Shown in pieces: positions 45,471-52,978 of a stretch of 64,000 bases of DNA. The stretch comes from Haloimpatiens massiliensis (lineage in GTDB: Bacteria > Bacillota > Clostridia > Clostridiales > Clostridiaceae): positions 1,832,636 to 1,896,635 of the forward strand of contig NZ_LT854640.1 of assembly GCF_900184255.1 (NCBI RefSeq), in the 5' to 3' direction. A program made the translations under genes and the position numbers. Below the pieces are notes generated by a model. The model saw nothing but the letters and a program-made list of their open reading frames with translations, was not told the DNA's origin and did no database searches. How positions within the stretch are numbered: position 1 is the first letter of the stretch; every line of letters begins with the position of its first letter.

Positions 45471-46166
45471 CTAAAAGTTCAAATAGTTATTTAAAATTAT
45501 TAGTTTATTAGTAAATATCATTATTCCCATTAAAATGAGAACTAAACCACTGATAAAACTTATTAATGGGAAATATTTATATATTTTCTTTAAATACACA
45601 CTTAGTTTTTGTATTAATAAAGCTGTAAGGAAAAATGGTATAGCCATACCTAAAGAATAAAATACTAACAACAATACTCCTTTACCTATACTATCAGTAC
45701 TTCCTGCATAAATTAGTATAGAAGATAATATTGGGCCTATACATGGTGTCCATCCAGTTGCAAAAGCCATTCCCAATACTATAGATCCAAATGTACCTTG
45801 GGCATTTCTTAAATTTAAAGTTCTTCTTTCTCTATATAAGGTCTTTATCTTTAATATTCCCATGGTATGTAGTCCAAATATTATAATTAATACTCCTCCT
45901 ATTTTTCTAAACATATCCTTGTTATTTGAAAGAGCTTTTCCAATGCTGCTTATGGATACCCCCATTAATATAAATATTATAGAGAATCCTAATATAAATC
46001 CAAGAGACTTTTTCATTACAGTTATTTTATCTTTTCCACCATTTATATCTTCTATACTCATTCCCGTTAAATACGTTATATAAGCTGGAATAAGTGGCAA
46101 AATACACGGAGATAAAAAGGAAAGTACCCCTGCAGAAAAAGCTAACAATATATTTACATCATTCAT
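45471..46166 (-). CDS. ccdA: Cytochrome c biogenesis-type thiol transporter CcdA
   Basis: A 231-residue protein with six predicted membrane helices. SPCILPLIPAYITYLTG near residues 19-35 and GWTPCIGPILSSIL near 140 hold the two conserved membrane cysteines. CcdA passes reducing equivalents from cytoplasmic thioredoxin to extracytoplasmic partners such as the TlpA-like protein encoded next. GGAGG precedes the ATG. Confidence 0.94.
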   Translation of the reverse strand: MNDVNILLAFSAGVLSFLSPCILPLIPAYITYLTGMSIEDINGGKDKITVMKKSLGFILGFSIIFILMGVSISSIGKALSNNKDMFRKIGGVLIIIFGLHTMGILKIKTLYRERRTLNLRNAQGTFGSIVLGMAFATGWTPCIGPILSSILIYAGSTDSIGKGVLLLVFYSLGMAIPFFLTALLIQKLSVYLKKIYKYFPLISFISGLVLILMGIMIFTNKLIILNNYLNF

Positions 46167-46254
46167 ATTTTACCTCCACTTTTATTAATTACCCCCACAC
46201 AGTATAAGGGGTTGACTATATTATATATTTTATATTAGAGTTTTGCAATATATA

Positions 46255-46568
46255 ATGATCAAATCACAAAAGGTACAATATAGTGGAATTATGAAATTTC
46301 TCCTCCATGACTTGCATAAGAGCTGGGAATAATAAATTTAATTTAAGAAATTCTAATCTTTTAGCCATATAAAATTATCTAACGCTCACATTCAGCGTCC
46401 TGCCTCAGGTTCGCTAGCCTGGCGTCCTTTTAAGGGTTACGATAATTTTATCTGTCTAAAAGAAGAATTTCTAAAATTAAATTTAAACAGTTCCTTTGCT
46501 TCTTATGCAAGTCATTCCAGAGAAATTTCATAATTCAGGTAATATAATGCTTTTTGTGGGATAATCAT
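46255..46568. repeat. Large palindromic element, family E copy 1 (about 314 bp)
   Basis: Two arms of about 125 bases fold on each other; both outer parts read inward TGAT(C/T)A...CACAAAA, then AATTATGAAATTTCTC, then ATGACTTGCATAAGA. The arms then diverge (GCTGGGAATAATAAA versus AGCAAAGGAACTG) and re-converge on AGAAATTCT and ATAAAATTATC around a 60-base GC-richer centre. A shorter relative in the opposite orientation lies at 56924-57096. No coding frame is inside. Confidence 0.88.
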
Positions 46569-46586
46569 AATATATAATTATTTGTA

Positions 46587-46651
46587 TTGACAAAAAACAT
46601 ATGCTGATATATATTTTATTTGTAAACATAACTTCAATAATAGGTTTACAA
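46587..46651 (+). promoter_or_regulatory. bioY: bioY promoter with BirA-type operator
   Basis: TTGACA (46587-46592), 17 bases, TATATT (46610-46615) form a good promoter. Overlapping the start point, TTGTAAAC (46620-46627), 16 bases, GTTTACAA (46644-46651) matches the biotin-repressor dyad of Firmicutes. The right half also belongs to a perfect 11-bp palindrome AATAGGTTTAC/GTAAACCTATT (46638-46668). Confidence 0.78.
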
Positions 46652-46698
46652 TATATCAGTAAACCTATTATATATTAGATAGAATGGAGAGATTTTTG

Positions 46699-47238
46699 TT
46701 GAAAGCAAGAGATATTACTTTAGTAGCACTATTTGCAGCACTTATGGTAATAGGAGCTTATTTATCCATACCTACTCCTTTAGTTCCATTAACTTTTCAA
46801 GCATTTTTTGCCTGCTTAGCTGGAGCTTTATTAGGCGCTAAATTAGGTGCCTTATCACAAATAGTATATATTTTATTAGGTCTCATTGGGCTTCCTGTTT
46901 TTCAAGGAGGAAAGGCAGGTCCTACTACAATAGTTAATCCAACCTTTGGATATATATTAGGTTTCTTAGTAGGAGCTTATTTAATAGGTAAATTAATAGA
47001 AAAAAGAAAAGCTACTTATAAAAATTTATCCATAAGCATAATTATAGGTCTTATAATTATGTATGTGTTTGGAACAATTTATTTTTACTTAATAATGAAT
47101 TTTTATATGCAAAATCCTATGGGAATAATGAAAGTTATAAAAATATGTGTAGCACCTTTTATTATAAAAGACATTCTTCTAAGTAGTGTAGCAGCAGCTA
47201 TAGCTAAAAAGACTCTACCTGTGATAAAAAAATTATAA
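46699..47238 (+). CDS. bioY: Biotin transporter substrate-binding component BioY
   Basis: A BioY protein of about 180 residues with six hydrophobic helices; signatures are YLSIPTPLVPLTFQAFFACLAGALLGAKLGALSQ near the start and GLPVFQGGKAGPTTIVNPTFGYILGF in the middle. It is the S component of an ECF-type biotin importer, or may act alone. An ATG at 46684 is part of TGGAGAG; the TTG at 46699 (or 46696) with good spacing is preferred. The upstream BirA dyad indicates repression by biotin. Confidence 0.92.
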   Translation: MKARDITLVALFAALMVIGAYLSIPTPLVPLTFQAFFACLAGALLGAKLGALSQIVYILLGLIGLPVFQGGKAGPTTIVNPTFGYILGFLVGAYLIGKLIEKRKATYKNLSISIIIGLIIMYVFGTIYFYLIMNFYMQNPMGIMKVIKICVAPFIIKDILLSSVAAAIAKKTLPVIKKL

Positions 47239-47271
47239 ATACCTGAACAATACTATTTAATTAATCAAAAT

Positions 47272-47323
47272 AAAATACCACAGTTAAAGAAGCAAATTTT
47301 ATCTTCTTTAACTGTGGTATTTT
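47272..47323. terminator. Bidirectional terminator between bioY and the WYL regulator
   Basis: AAAATACCACAGTTAAAGAAG and its complement form a 20-bp stem with A and T flanks between convergent genes; it is among the strongest in the window. Confidence 0.92.
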
Positions 47324-47326
47324 ACT

Positions 47327-48295
47327 CTATTTAGTATAGTATAAATTCATCATATCTCTAGATATTTTTTTAAATTCCTCTCTTAATTCCCTTGGCTCTA
47401 ATACTTCTGCATCTGCCCCAAATCCTAATAACCATAATTTTATTCCTAAAGTTCCATTAGCTAAAAATTCATATATAAAATAATCCTCACCCTGCTCAAG
47501 CAATCTACCTTCAATCATGTTTTTCTCTGTTACCACATTATAAAACTCTTTATTAAATTTAACCCTTACTATTATCTCTTCTCCACCGTACATATACCAA
47601 GTCTTTTTTAAATACTTGTACACATTGAACTCATCACTTTTTAGCCCTGGCTCATCTAAGATATTCATTTTTCCTATCCTATCTAACCTAAAGTGTACAA
47701 GTTTTTCCTTATCCTCTGGTTTTCCTATTATATAATACTTGCCAAATTCACATGCAAAGCTATAAGGAATTATTTTATGAGTTTTATGATTTCCAACAGC
47801 AGATCTATAGGTAAACTCTATCTTTTTTTCATCTGTTATAGCTCGTCTAATCTTATTTAAATTAAAAACTATATGTTGATCATTACATTTATCTGATTTC
47901 TCAGTATGAAACATTTTGCTTAGTTTCTCTGATTCTTCCTCTGGAAGAATACCCAATAATCCGTTTTTTATTATATTTATCTTCGTTTCCATAAAATTTT
48001 GAGATTCAACTAAGGTAGCTAATATTAGATTTACATCATCTGCGGTAATAGGTTGCGTTGACTTCAATAATCCTAATATCCCTTCTCGTTCTATAATATA
48101 CCTAGATTCACTCTTGTTGTATACTATTTCTGTATCCCATTCCTCTTCTAATTCTCTTTTATAATTTCCAATAGTCTTAGTTGATACTTCAAATATATTG
48201 GAAAGCTCTTCCTTTGAAGTTACCTCTCCTGACTTAATCAATCTAAACATTTCTAATAATTTTCTTGATTTACTATATTCAGAATATGGAAGCAC
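47327..48295 (-). CDS. WYL-domain transcriptional regulator (YafY-like)
   Basis: About 322 residues: an N-terminal HTH_11-type winged helix (SRKLLEMFRLIKSGEVTSKEEL, then FEVSTKTIGNYKRELEEEW) and a WYL domain (KIEFTYRSAVGNHKTHKIIPYSFACEFGKYYIIGKPED, then HFRLDRIGKM), with a C-terminal WCX part. WYL regulators sense nucleic-acid or nucleotide signals in several systems. The GTG at 48295 is favoured by the AGGAG position over the GTG at 48304. It stands alone; targets are unknown. Confidence 0.87.
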   Translation of the reverse strand: MLPYSEYSKSRKLLEMFRLIKSGEVTSKEELSNIFEVSTKTIGNYKRELEEEWDTEIVYNKSESRYIIEREGILGLLKSTQPITADDVNLILATLVESQNFMETKINIIKNGLLGILPEEESEKLSKMFHTEKSDKCNDQHIVFNLNKIRRAITDEKKIEFTYRSAVGNHKTHKIIPYSFACEFGKYYIIGKPEDKEKLVHFRLDRIGKMNILDEPGLKSDEFNVYKYLKKTWYMYGGEEIIVRVKFNKEFYNVVTEKNMIEGRLLEQGEDYFIYEFLANGTLGIKLWLLGFGADAEVLEPRELREEFKKISRDMMNLYYTK

Positions 48296-48556
48296 ATGAA
48301 TCACTCCTGTCTTAGAAATTTTACAAAACCTAACACTTAAATAAATTATATCATAATTTATTTAAGTATTTCCATAAGCCTACATAAACACTCATGGAAC
48401 AATAAACAATTTTACATTTAAATATTATTTTAACTAATTTATGTTGTTTTTTAAAAAATCCCCTTGAAAATTAACATATTTTAGTATAAAATTGGAAATA
48501 TATACTTAAGATTTTTTTATTTGTATTAAAATTTTATTAATGAGAGGTATTTATTT

Positions 48557-48766
48557 ATGTTTCTCAATCCAACTAATGATATGCAATGTATAAAACAGAG
48601 CATTGAAAATACTCGCTTAAAACTCTATAGTCTTCTAGAAGATCCTTCAAAGAATCCCCTAGATGCAGATGTAATAGAGCTTAGCCAAACACTAGATGAA
48701 TTAATAGTAAATTATTTAAAAAAATCATCTAATTATAGGGGGGATAATAAAGTATTATGTCGTTAA
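48557..48766 (+). CDS. Spo0E-like aspartyl-phosphate phosphatase
   Basis: A 69-residue helical-hairpin protein with the family signature SQTLDELIVNY (residues 43-53; the S-x-x-x-D core at 43-47). Spo0E-type proteins dephosphorylate Spo0A~P and so restrain sporulation. GAGAGGT precedes the ATG. Its stop overlaps the start of the MEDS gene by 10 bases, implying coupled synthesis. Confidence 0.85.
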   Translation: MFLNPTNDMQCIKQSIENTRLKLYSLLEDPSKNPLDADVIELSQTLDELIVNYLKKSSNYRGDNKVLCR

Positions 48767-49308
48767 ATAGTGTTTTTGGTTCTCATTCAGCTTTTTACTA
48801 CTACAGCAAAGAACATTTGTTTATTAATCTATTGCAATATGTAAAAAATGCCTTAATTAATAAGGAGCTTGTTTACATCTTAATGGACGAAAACAAATTT
48901 AAAGAACTTTCATCTTTTTTTGTTAGCCAAAAAATTCCAATGGATAATGTTTATTTCTTCACAGACAGAAGCTTTAATAATATTACCGCTAACCTAAACA
49001 TGGATGATATTAGAAATAGTATGTGTGACATATTAAATTCAGCTACAAATAAGGGTTTTTCAGGAATCAGATTTATTAGTGATTGTTCTCACATAATCAG
49101 TATTACATCAAGGGATTTTTTCTTAGAGTTAGACAGTAATCTTACAAATTTAATTAAAAATAATAAAATGTCTTTATTATGCACCTATGATGTATACGAA
49201 TACATTCAAGATTCTAATGAAAATCATATTATAGGGAAAGAAATTATAACTAACTCCATTCATTCACATACACATCATTTAAAAAATTTTAAACTTTATG
49301 AAGTATAA
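48757..49308 (+). CDS. MEDS-domain (DcmR sensory) protein
   Basis: A 183-residue single-domain protein resembling the MEDS (methanogen/methylotroph DcmR sensory) domain: HSAFYYYSKEHLFINLLQYVKNALINKELVYILMDE at the N-terminus, FFTDRSFNNI, and KGFSGIRFISDCSHI near residue 98. MEDS domains are thought to bind small ligands and feed signal transduction. The ATG lies within the spo0E end, after a run of six G. A terminator follows that overlaps the next gene. Confidence 0.82.
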   Translation: MSLNSVFGSHSAFYYYSKEHLFINLLQYVKNALINKELVYILMDENKFKELSSFFVSQKIPMDNVYFFTDRSFNNITANLNMDDIRNSMCDILNSATNKGFSGIRFISDCSHIISITSRDFFLELDSNLTNLIKNNKMSLLCTYDVYEYIQDSNENHIIGKEIITNSIHSHTHHLKNFKLYEV

Positions 49309-49310
49309 AG

Positions 49311-49352
49311 AAAGACCATATAATGCTTTTCCAGCATCATATGGTCTTTTTT
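49311..49352. terminator. Terminator that also encodes the end of the SEC-C gene
   Basis: AAAGACCATAT and ATATGGTCTTT form the stem, with a GATGCT-type inner part and T run. The 3' arm (49337 onward) is coding for the last residues of the convergent SEC-C protein. Confidence 0.85.
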
Positions 49353-50470
49353 GCTCCACAGCATTTTTTATATTTTTTCCCACTTCCACAAATACAAGGA
49401 TCATTTCTTCCTATCTTATTATGCTTTATTACTGTAGTTCCTTTATTATTGTTTATTTTATTCATTTCATAAGGAGTATATCCTTTTAAATTCCACATTA
49501 TCGTTTTACTATAAATCCTACTAACAGAATTTATAAATCTATTAGCTTCACTCAAATTTTTAAAATTAAAAAATTCAAATAAATTCTTTAAAGAATCCTT
49601 TAAAGGCCGCCCATTTCTTATTTCTATAATAAGTTTTTTAGTAATTTCTCTTGCTTCTGACTCATTAATCTTTGGATTTTCTAGTAATAAATTATATATT
49701 TCTTTTTCACTTCCAAATAACTCATCACTACATACTTCATGCACCATATCCATTGTTATTGGTAAATAATCACTTTTAATTTTACTTTGTTGATGCATTA
49801 TATAAAATGGTTTTTCTACTTCCTTTAAATATATAATTCTCTCTTCACTGTTATATTTATAAAATGGATTTTCCACACTAACAGCTTCCATTAGGTAATC
49901 ATAAAAATCAATTTTTTTACAGCATAAATTTGCAGTTAATTTATGTGCACATTCTATATCTAAAACACCATAATAATATAGTAAACCTCTTATTATATCA
50001 ATCCATAATTTATTACATTTAGCTTTCTCTATAGTTGGTGAATCTAAAATAATTTCTTTTATAGGCAATATTAAATCCTGCGGTATTATCATGACCTTAT
50101 CTTGATTATTTATAATTCCCGAAAATACTATTCCACTATATCTATATTTTATAAGACTATCTACCATTTTTTCATTATATAGATAAGTTCCTTTATTTTC
50201 CACTAGACTTTTTAATATTTCTTTTTCTTCATTATTAAGTTTGTTTATTGTATTGTCTAGACTATTCAATATTCCATTTTGTAACTCTACAATTAACTCT
50301 TGCTTCTTTAAATTACTTATACCTTTAAGTTCAAGTTTTTTTCTTATTTCATTAAGTTCTTCCTTAGTCATAATTGTTAAAAAATCTTTTAAATTATAAT
50401 CTTCTTTTATTTTATTAAAAAGCTTGTTTTCTAGTTTGCTATATAAATCCAACATAGCATCCTTATTCAT
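49337..50470 (-). CDS. SEC-C motif protein with SAP-like N-terminus
   Basis: A 377-residue protein ending in the SEC-C zinc motif GRNDPCICGSGKKYKKCCG (residues about 355-373), found at the end of SecA and of many unrelated proteins. The N-terminal region (MTKEELNEIRKKLELKGISNLKKQELIVEL) looks like a SAP/Rho-N-type nucleic-acid-binding helix pair. The middle is helical and unassigned. A nucleic-acid or ribosome-related role is inferred only. GGATGAGGG precedes the ATG. Confidence 0.78.
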   Translation of the reverse strand: MNKDAMLDLYSKLENKLFNKIKEDYNLKDFLTIMTKEELNEIRKKLELKGISNLKKQELIVELQNGILNSLDNTINKLNNEEKEILKSLVENKGTYLYNEKMVDSLIKYRYSGIVFSGIINNQDKVMIIPQDLILPIKEIILDSPTIEKAKCNKLWIDIIRGLLYYYGVLDIECAHKLTANLCCKKIDFYDYLMEAVSVENPFYKYNSEERIIYLKEVEKPFYIMHQQSKIKSDYLPITMDMVHEVCSDELFGSEKEIYNLLLENPKINESEAREITKKLIIEIRNGRPLKDSLKNLFEFFNFKNLSEANRFINSVSRIYSKTIMWNLKGYTPYEMNKINNNKGTTVIKHNKIGRNDPCICGSGKKYKKCCGAKKTI

Positions 50471-50545
50471 AATCCCTCATCCTTTTCATTGCTTTGATTT
50501 ATTACTATAATTTATTGATTACATTTTTCACTGTTTTTGTATAAC

Positions 50546-50872
50546 CTAAAAATGTTCTCCATTTTCATAGTAATCTTCAGTATTTAAACTATTAAATATA
50601 ATATCTACATCCTCATATCCAGCTTCATGAACGTATTTTGTTATTATCTTAGCTGACTTATCCTTTATATCTTGACCTCTATCGAACCAATCCACCTGTA
50701 TAAAAGGATAATTTGAAGGAATTTCTCCATCTGTTATAAACTCCGTATTTAAACATTCTATTGTAAAATAATTTCTAGGACAACCGATTAAATCTTGAAG
50801 TTCATCTATCATATTCTTGCACATTAATTGTAAATGATTTTTTTTTATATTTTTAGTTCTTATTTGTGGCAT
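50546..50872 (-). CDS. DUF1904 tautomerase-like protein
   Basis: A 108-residue protein starting MPQIRTKN, matching DUF1904, a family with the tautomerase fold and an N-terminal proline after Met removal. PFIQVDWFDRGQDIKDKSAKIIT in the middle is the most conserved part. Length and the MP- start argue for the ATG at 50872 over the longer frame to 50920; a GAAAGGA site is about 11 bases away. The function is unknown. Confidence 0.82.
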   Translation of the reverse strand: MPQIRTKNIKKNHLQLMCKNMIDELQDLIGCPRNYFTIECLNTEFITDGEIPSNYPFIQVDWFDRGQDIKDKSAKIITKYVHEAGYEDVDIIFNSLNTEDYYENGEHF

Positions 50873-50934
50873 AATATAACAATCCTTTCTATCTATTATA
50901 ACAATGTATGATGGCAACAAAAATTATTTTAACA

Positions 50935-51007
50935 TATAAAAGCATAAGTGTGCTACTAAAAATTTTACATCACACTTAATAAGAAAATTGTGATGTAAGT
51001 GCCATAA
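50935..51007. repeat. Inverted repeat TTACATCACA/TGTGATGTAA
   Basis: A 10-bp perfect inverted repeat with about 15 bases between, flanked by GCATAAGTGT and GTGCCATAAG-like sequence, directly adjacent to the family A element. It is part of the 50935-51660 non-coding cluster. Confidence 0.6.
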
Positions 51008-51241
51008 GAAAAATCTATCTTTAAGTCCACAATAAATATATTTTTTAAGACTGTTCGCAATACGCCAAGAAATTCTAATGTTTTCAAATTTCAATACCCT
51101 AAAGCTTTCAAACTCGCTTCTAACGGCGCTCAACCATCAAAGCTTCTTAACGGGTATTGAAATTTGAAAACAAAGAATTTTTAAGGCTAGCTCAATAGTC
51201 TAAAAACATATATTTATTGTTACCTTAAAGACAGATTTTTC
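51008..51241. repeat. Family A palindromic element copy 2, interrupted by another hairpin
   Basis: Outer arms of 45 bases (51008-51052, 51197-51241) start GAAAAATCT and are complementary at most positions. The centre carries GTTCGCAATACGCCAAGAA on one side and GGCTAGCTCAATAG on the other, matching the centre of the copy at 30796-30923. Between them sits an unrelated segment with a perfect 19-bp inverted repeat at 51081-51099 and 51152-51170. This is best read as one element inserted in another. Confidence 0.85.
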
Positions 51242-51280
51242 GGTTCATACGTACATTACTTATGGGTGGGAGACGGCCTA

Positions 51281-51321
51281 CTAAAGGAGGATTTTCCTCC
51301 GCTGTGCTATGGAAAATCTTT
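51281..51321 (-). repeat. Dispersed repeat family C, copy 3 (inverted, partial)
   Basis: Read on the minus strand it gives AAAGATTTTCCATAGCACAG and CGGAGGAAAATCCTCCTTTAG, matching the central and right parts of the copy at 36292-36350. Confidence 0.65.
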
Positions 51322-51470
51322 GATTTATAAAAAAGAGAGCGCTCATATTATTTTTTAGGCGTAGCCTTTCGAAAAGTTATATGATACTTATGAAAATAAG
51401 ATAATAGCTAAAATTTAATTCATTTTGCCGTGAGGCATAGGGTTGTATAAATTTTAGTTTTAGTATTTTC

Positions 51471-51600
51471 CCTGGCTATCGCCAATAAAAGATTTAAGTT
51501 AAGTCAAAAAAGATAACATAATTTCACGTTGTGAAATTATGTTATCTTTTTTAAATTGTAAAATTTTTCGTAATGCAATGAAGAAAAATTATCCTTTACT
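51471..51600 (+). repeat. Dispersed repeat family C, copy 2, interrupted by a perfect hairpin
   Basis: The left part CCTGGCTATCGCCAATAAAAG and right part TTTTTCGTAATGCAATGAAG plus ATCCTTTACT match 36292-36350, but about 70 bases separate them. That insert carries a perfect 22-bp inverted repeat (51506-51527 and 51531-51552, loop GTT) with A6/T6 ends, an ideal bidirectional terminator shape. Confidence 0.75.
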
Positions 51601-51632
51601 AGCCCTCTAGCACACTAGCCAACTAGCACACT
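51598..51632. repeat. Short dispersed repeat ACTAGCCAACTAGCACAC, copy 2
   Basis: ACTAGCCCTCTAGCACACTA followed by GCCAACTAGCACAC closely matches 29727-29758. A short hairpin ATAAATTGC/GCAATTTAT follows at 51641-51661, just before the membrane-protein gene end. Confidence 0.7.
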
Positions 51633-51689
51633 TAAGCCATAAATTGCTTCGCAATTTATTCTATATTTACTATTGCTTTAGTAAATGAA

Positions 51690-52529
51690 CTATTTTCTCA
51701 TAAAAAATTGCATCTTATCTGTAGTTTCTGACTGTACTGTAATAGGTCTTTTATGATAAGTCACATTTTCTTTTGCAGATAGAGCATCTACTACGTATGC
51801 ATTCTCTTTCTTTGAATTTTCCCATCCCATAAATATGTATGTATGACTTGGCACTCCTGTTATGCCTACTGTATCAGTGGTAAATACTATGTCTCCTTTT
51901 TTTAAATCACTAGAATTAGTATTTTTCTTCCAGCCTAGCTTTTCTAATTCTTTTACCAATGTATCAGTTCTAGATATGCTAGTAGGAATATTTACACCAT
52001 TAGCTTTCAATATAGATACCATATATTTTATGTTAATTCCTTCATATTTTCCACCTGTTAATGAAAGAGCAGATTTTAATATATTTTTTCTATCTTCTTC
52101 CTTATCTAGTGAACTACCTATTTTCTCATAATATGGCTTCTCATCTTGCTTTACTTCTTTTACCTTTGGTTTTTCATTCTTGCTTGCTGCAGCATTATTC
52201 TTGTCCTTTTCTACTTCTTTCTTATCTTGGTTTTTTTCATTTTTAATAGCTAAATTTTGTTCTTGCTTTTGCTTTTCTGCAACTTTAACTTTATTAGCAT
52301 GTCTACTATATGATATTGAACTAATACCTAATACAAGAAATACAGTTAAAAATGCACCTATTATAACTGTTATAGCTGTATTGTACTTTAGCTCCCTTTT
52401 AAGTTCCATTTCCTGCATTTCTTTAATATATTTTTCACACTCTTCTTTTTTTATCTCACCATTCTGAGTCATCTTTTTTATTTTATCTTTATGAAGTTTT
52501 TCTAAAACATCAAATTTTTCTCTGTTCAT
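51690..52529 (-). CDS. Membrane-anchored protein with degenerate NlpC/P60-like domain
   Basis: A 279-residue protein: a cytoplasmic charged N-terminus, one membrane helix (about residues 50-72, VIIGAFLTVFLVLGISS), a Lys/Glu-rich linker (75-130) and a C-terminal domain. That domain has ALSLTGGKYEGINIKYMVSILKANGVNIP, then DLKKGDIVF, then SHTYIFMGW, the layout of NlpC/P60 peptidases, but the position of the catalytic Cys (usually D-C-S-G) reads INIKY, so it is probably inactive. GAGGAG fixes the ATG at 52529; the TTG at 52544 overlaps the ribosome site. Confidence 0.7.
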   Translation of the reverse strand: MNREKFDVLEKLHKDKIKKMTQNGEIKKEECEKYIKEMQEMELKRELKYNTAITVIIGAFLTVFLVLGISSISYSRHANKVKVAEKQKQEQNLAIKNEKNQDKKEVEKDKNNAAASKNEKPKVKEVKQDEKPYYEKIGSSLDKEEDRKNILKSALSLTGGKYEGINIKYMVSILKANGVNIPTSISRTDTLVKELEKLGWKKNTNSSDLKKGDIVFTTDTVGITGVPSHTYIFMGWENSKKENAYVVDALSAKENVTYHKRPITVQSETTDKMQFFMRK

Positions 52530-52850
52530 GACTACACTCCTCAAATTTTATTTACTTAAATATTATATCATAAAGTTTTGCATATATATTTACTATAACT
52601 ATAAATTTTAATGGAATCCACTACAAATATTACCTTCAAACTAGCTCATACATTGCTTAACTAATATATTTCACATTAATATTATAATTCAATCACATCC
52701 ATATTAAAACTAGAATTAGCAATTAAATTCATTAATTTTATTTAACATTTTGTAAACAATGTGATTTTACTGTATATTTTTTATTACATTATTCGAAAAT
52801 TAACTAAAACTGTATTTTTTCTAATTTTAAAATATAGTTCAGTATATACA
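52530..52850. other. AT-rich non-coding stretch upstream of the membrane protein
   Basis: About 320 bases with no gene or structured element recognised; promoter of the 279-residue protein expected on the minus strand. Confidence 0.4.
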
Positions 52851-52887
52851 AAAAAACACTGACAAAAATTACTTGTCAGCATTTTTT
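52851..52887 (-). terminator. Terminator of uraA
   Basis: AAAAAACACTGACA and TGTCAGCATTTTTT pair with a 9-base loop; on the minus strand it follows uraA by about 90 bases and ends in a T run. Confidence 0.8.
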
Positions 52888-52942
52888 CATTCTTTCTATT
52901 TAAATTTATTTTTTATTCTCACTACATATTGCATTGTTTATT

Positions 52943-52978
52943 AATATCTACTAATAAACTACTTTATTAGTAGATATT
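52943..52978 (-). repeat. Perfect 16-bp inverted repeat at the uraA stop codon
   Basis: AATATCTACTAATAAA, CTAC, TTTATTAGTAGATATT. It overlaps the uraA stop (52977-52979) and can form a 3'-end hairpin before the main terminator. Confidence 0.8.

Noticed and set aside
50924..51133. 69-codon minus-strand frame
   Set aside because: It lies entirely within the palindromic repeat cluster and has no ribosome site.
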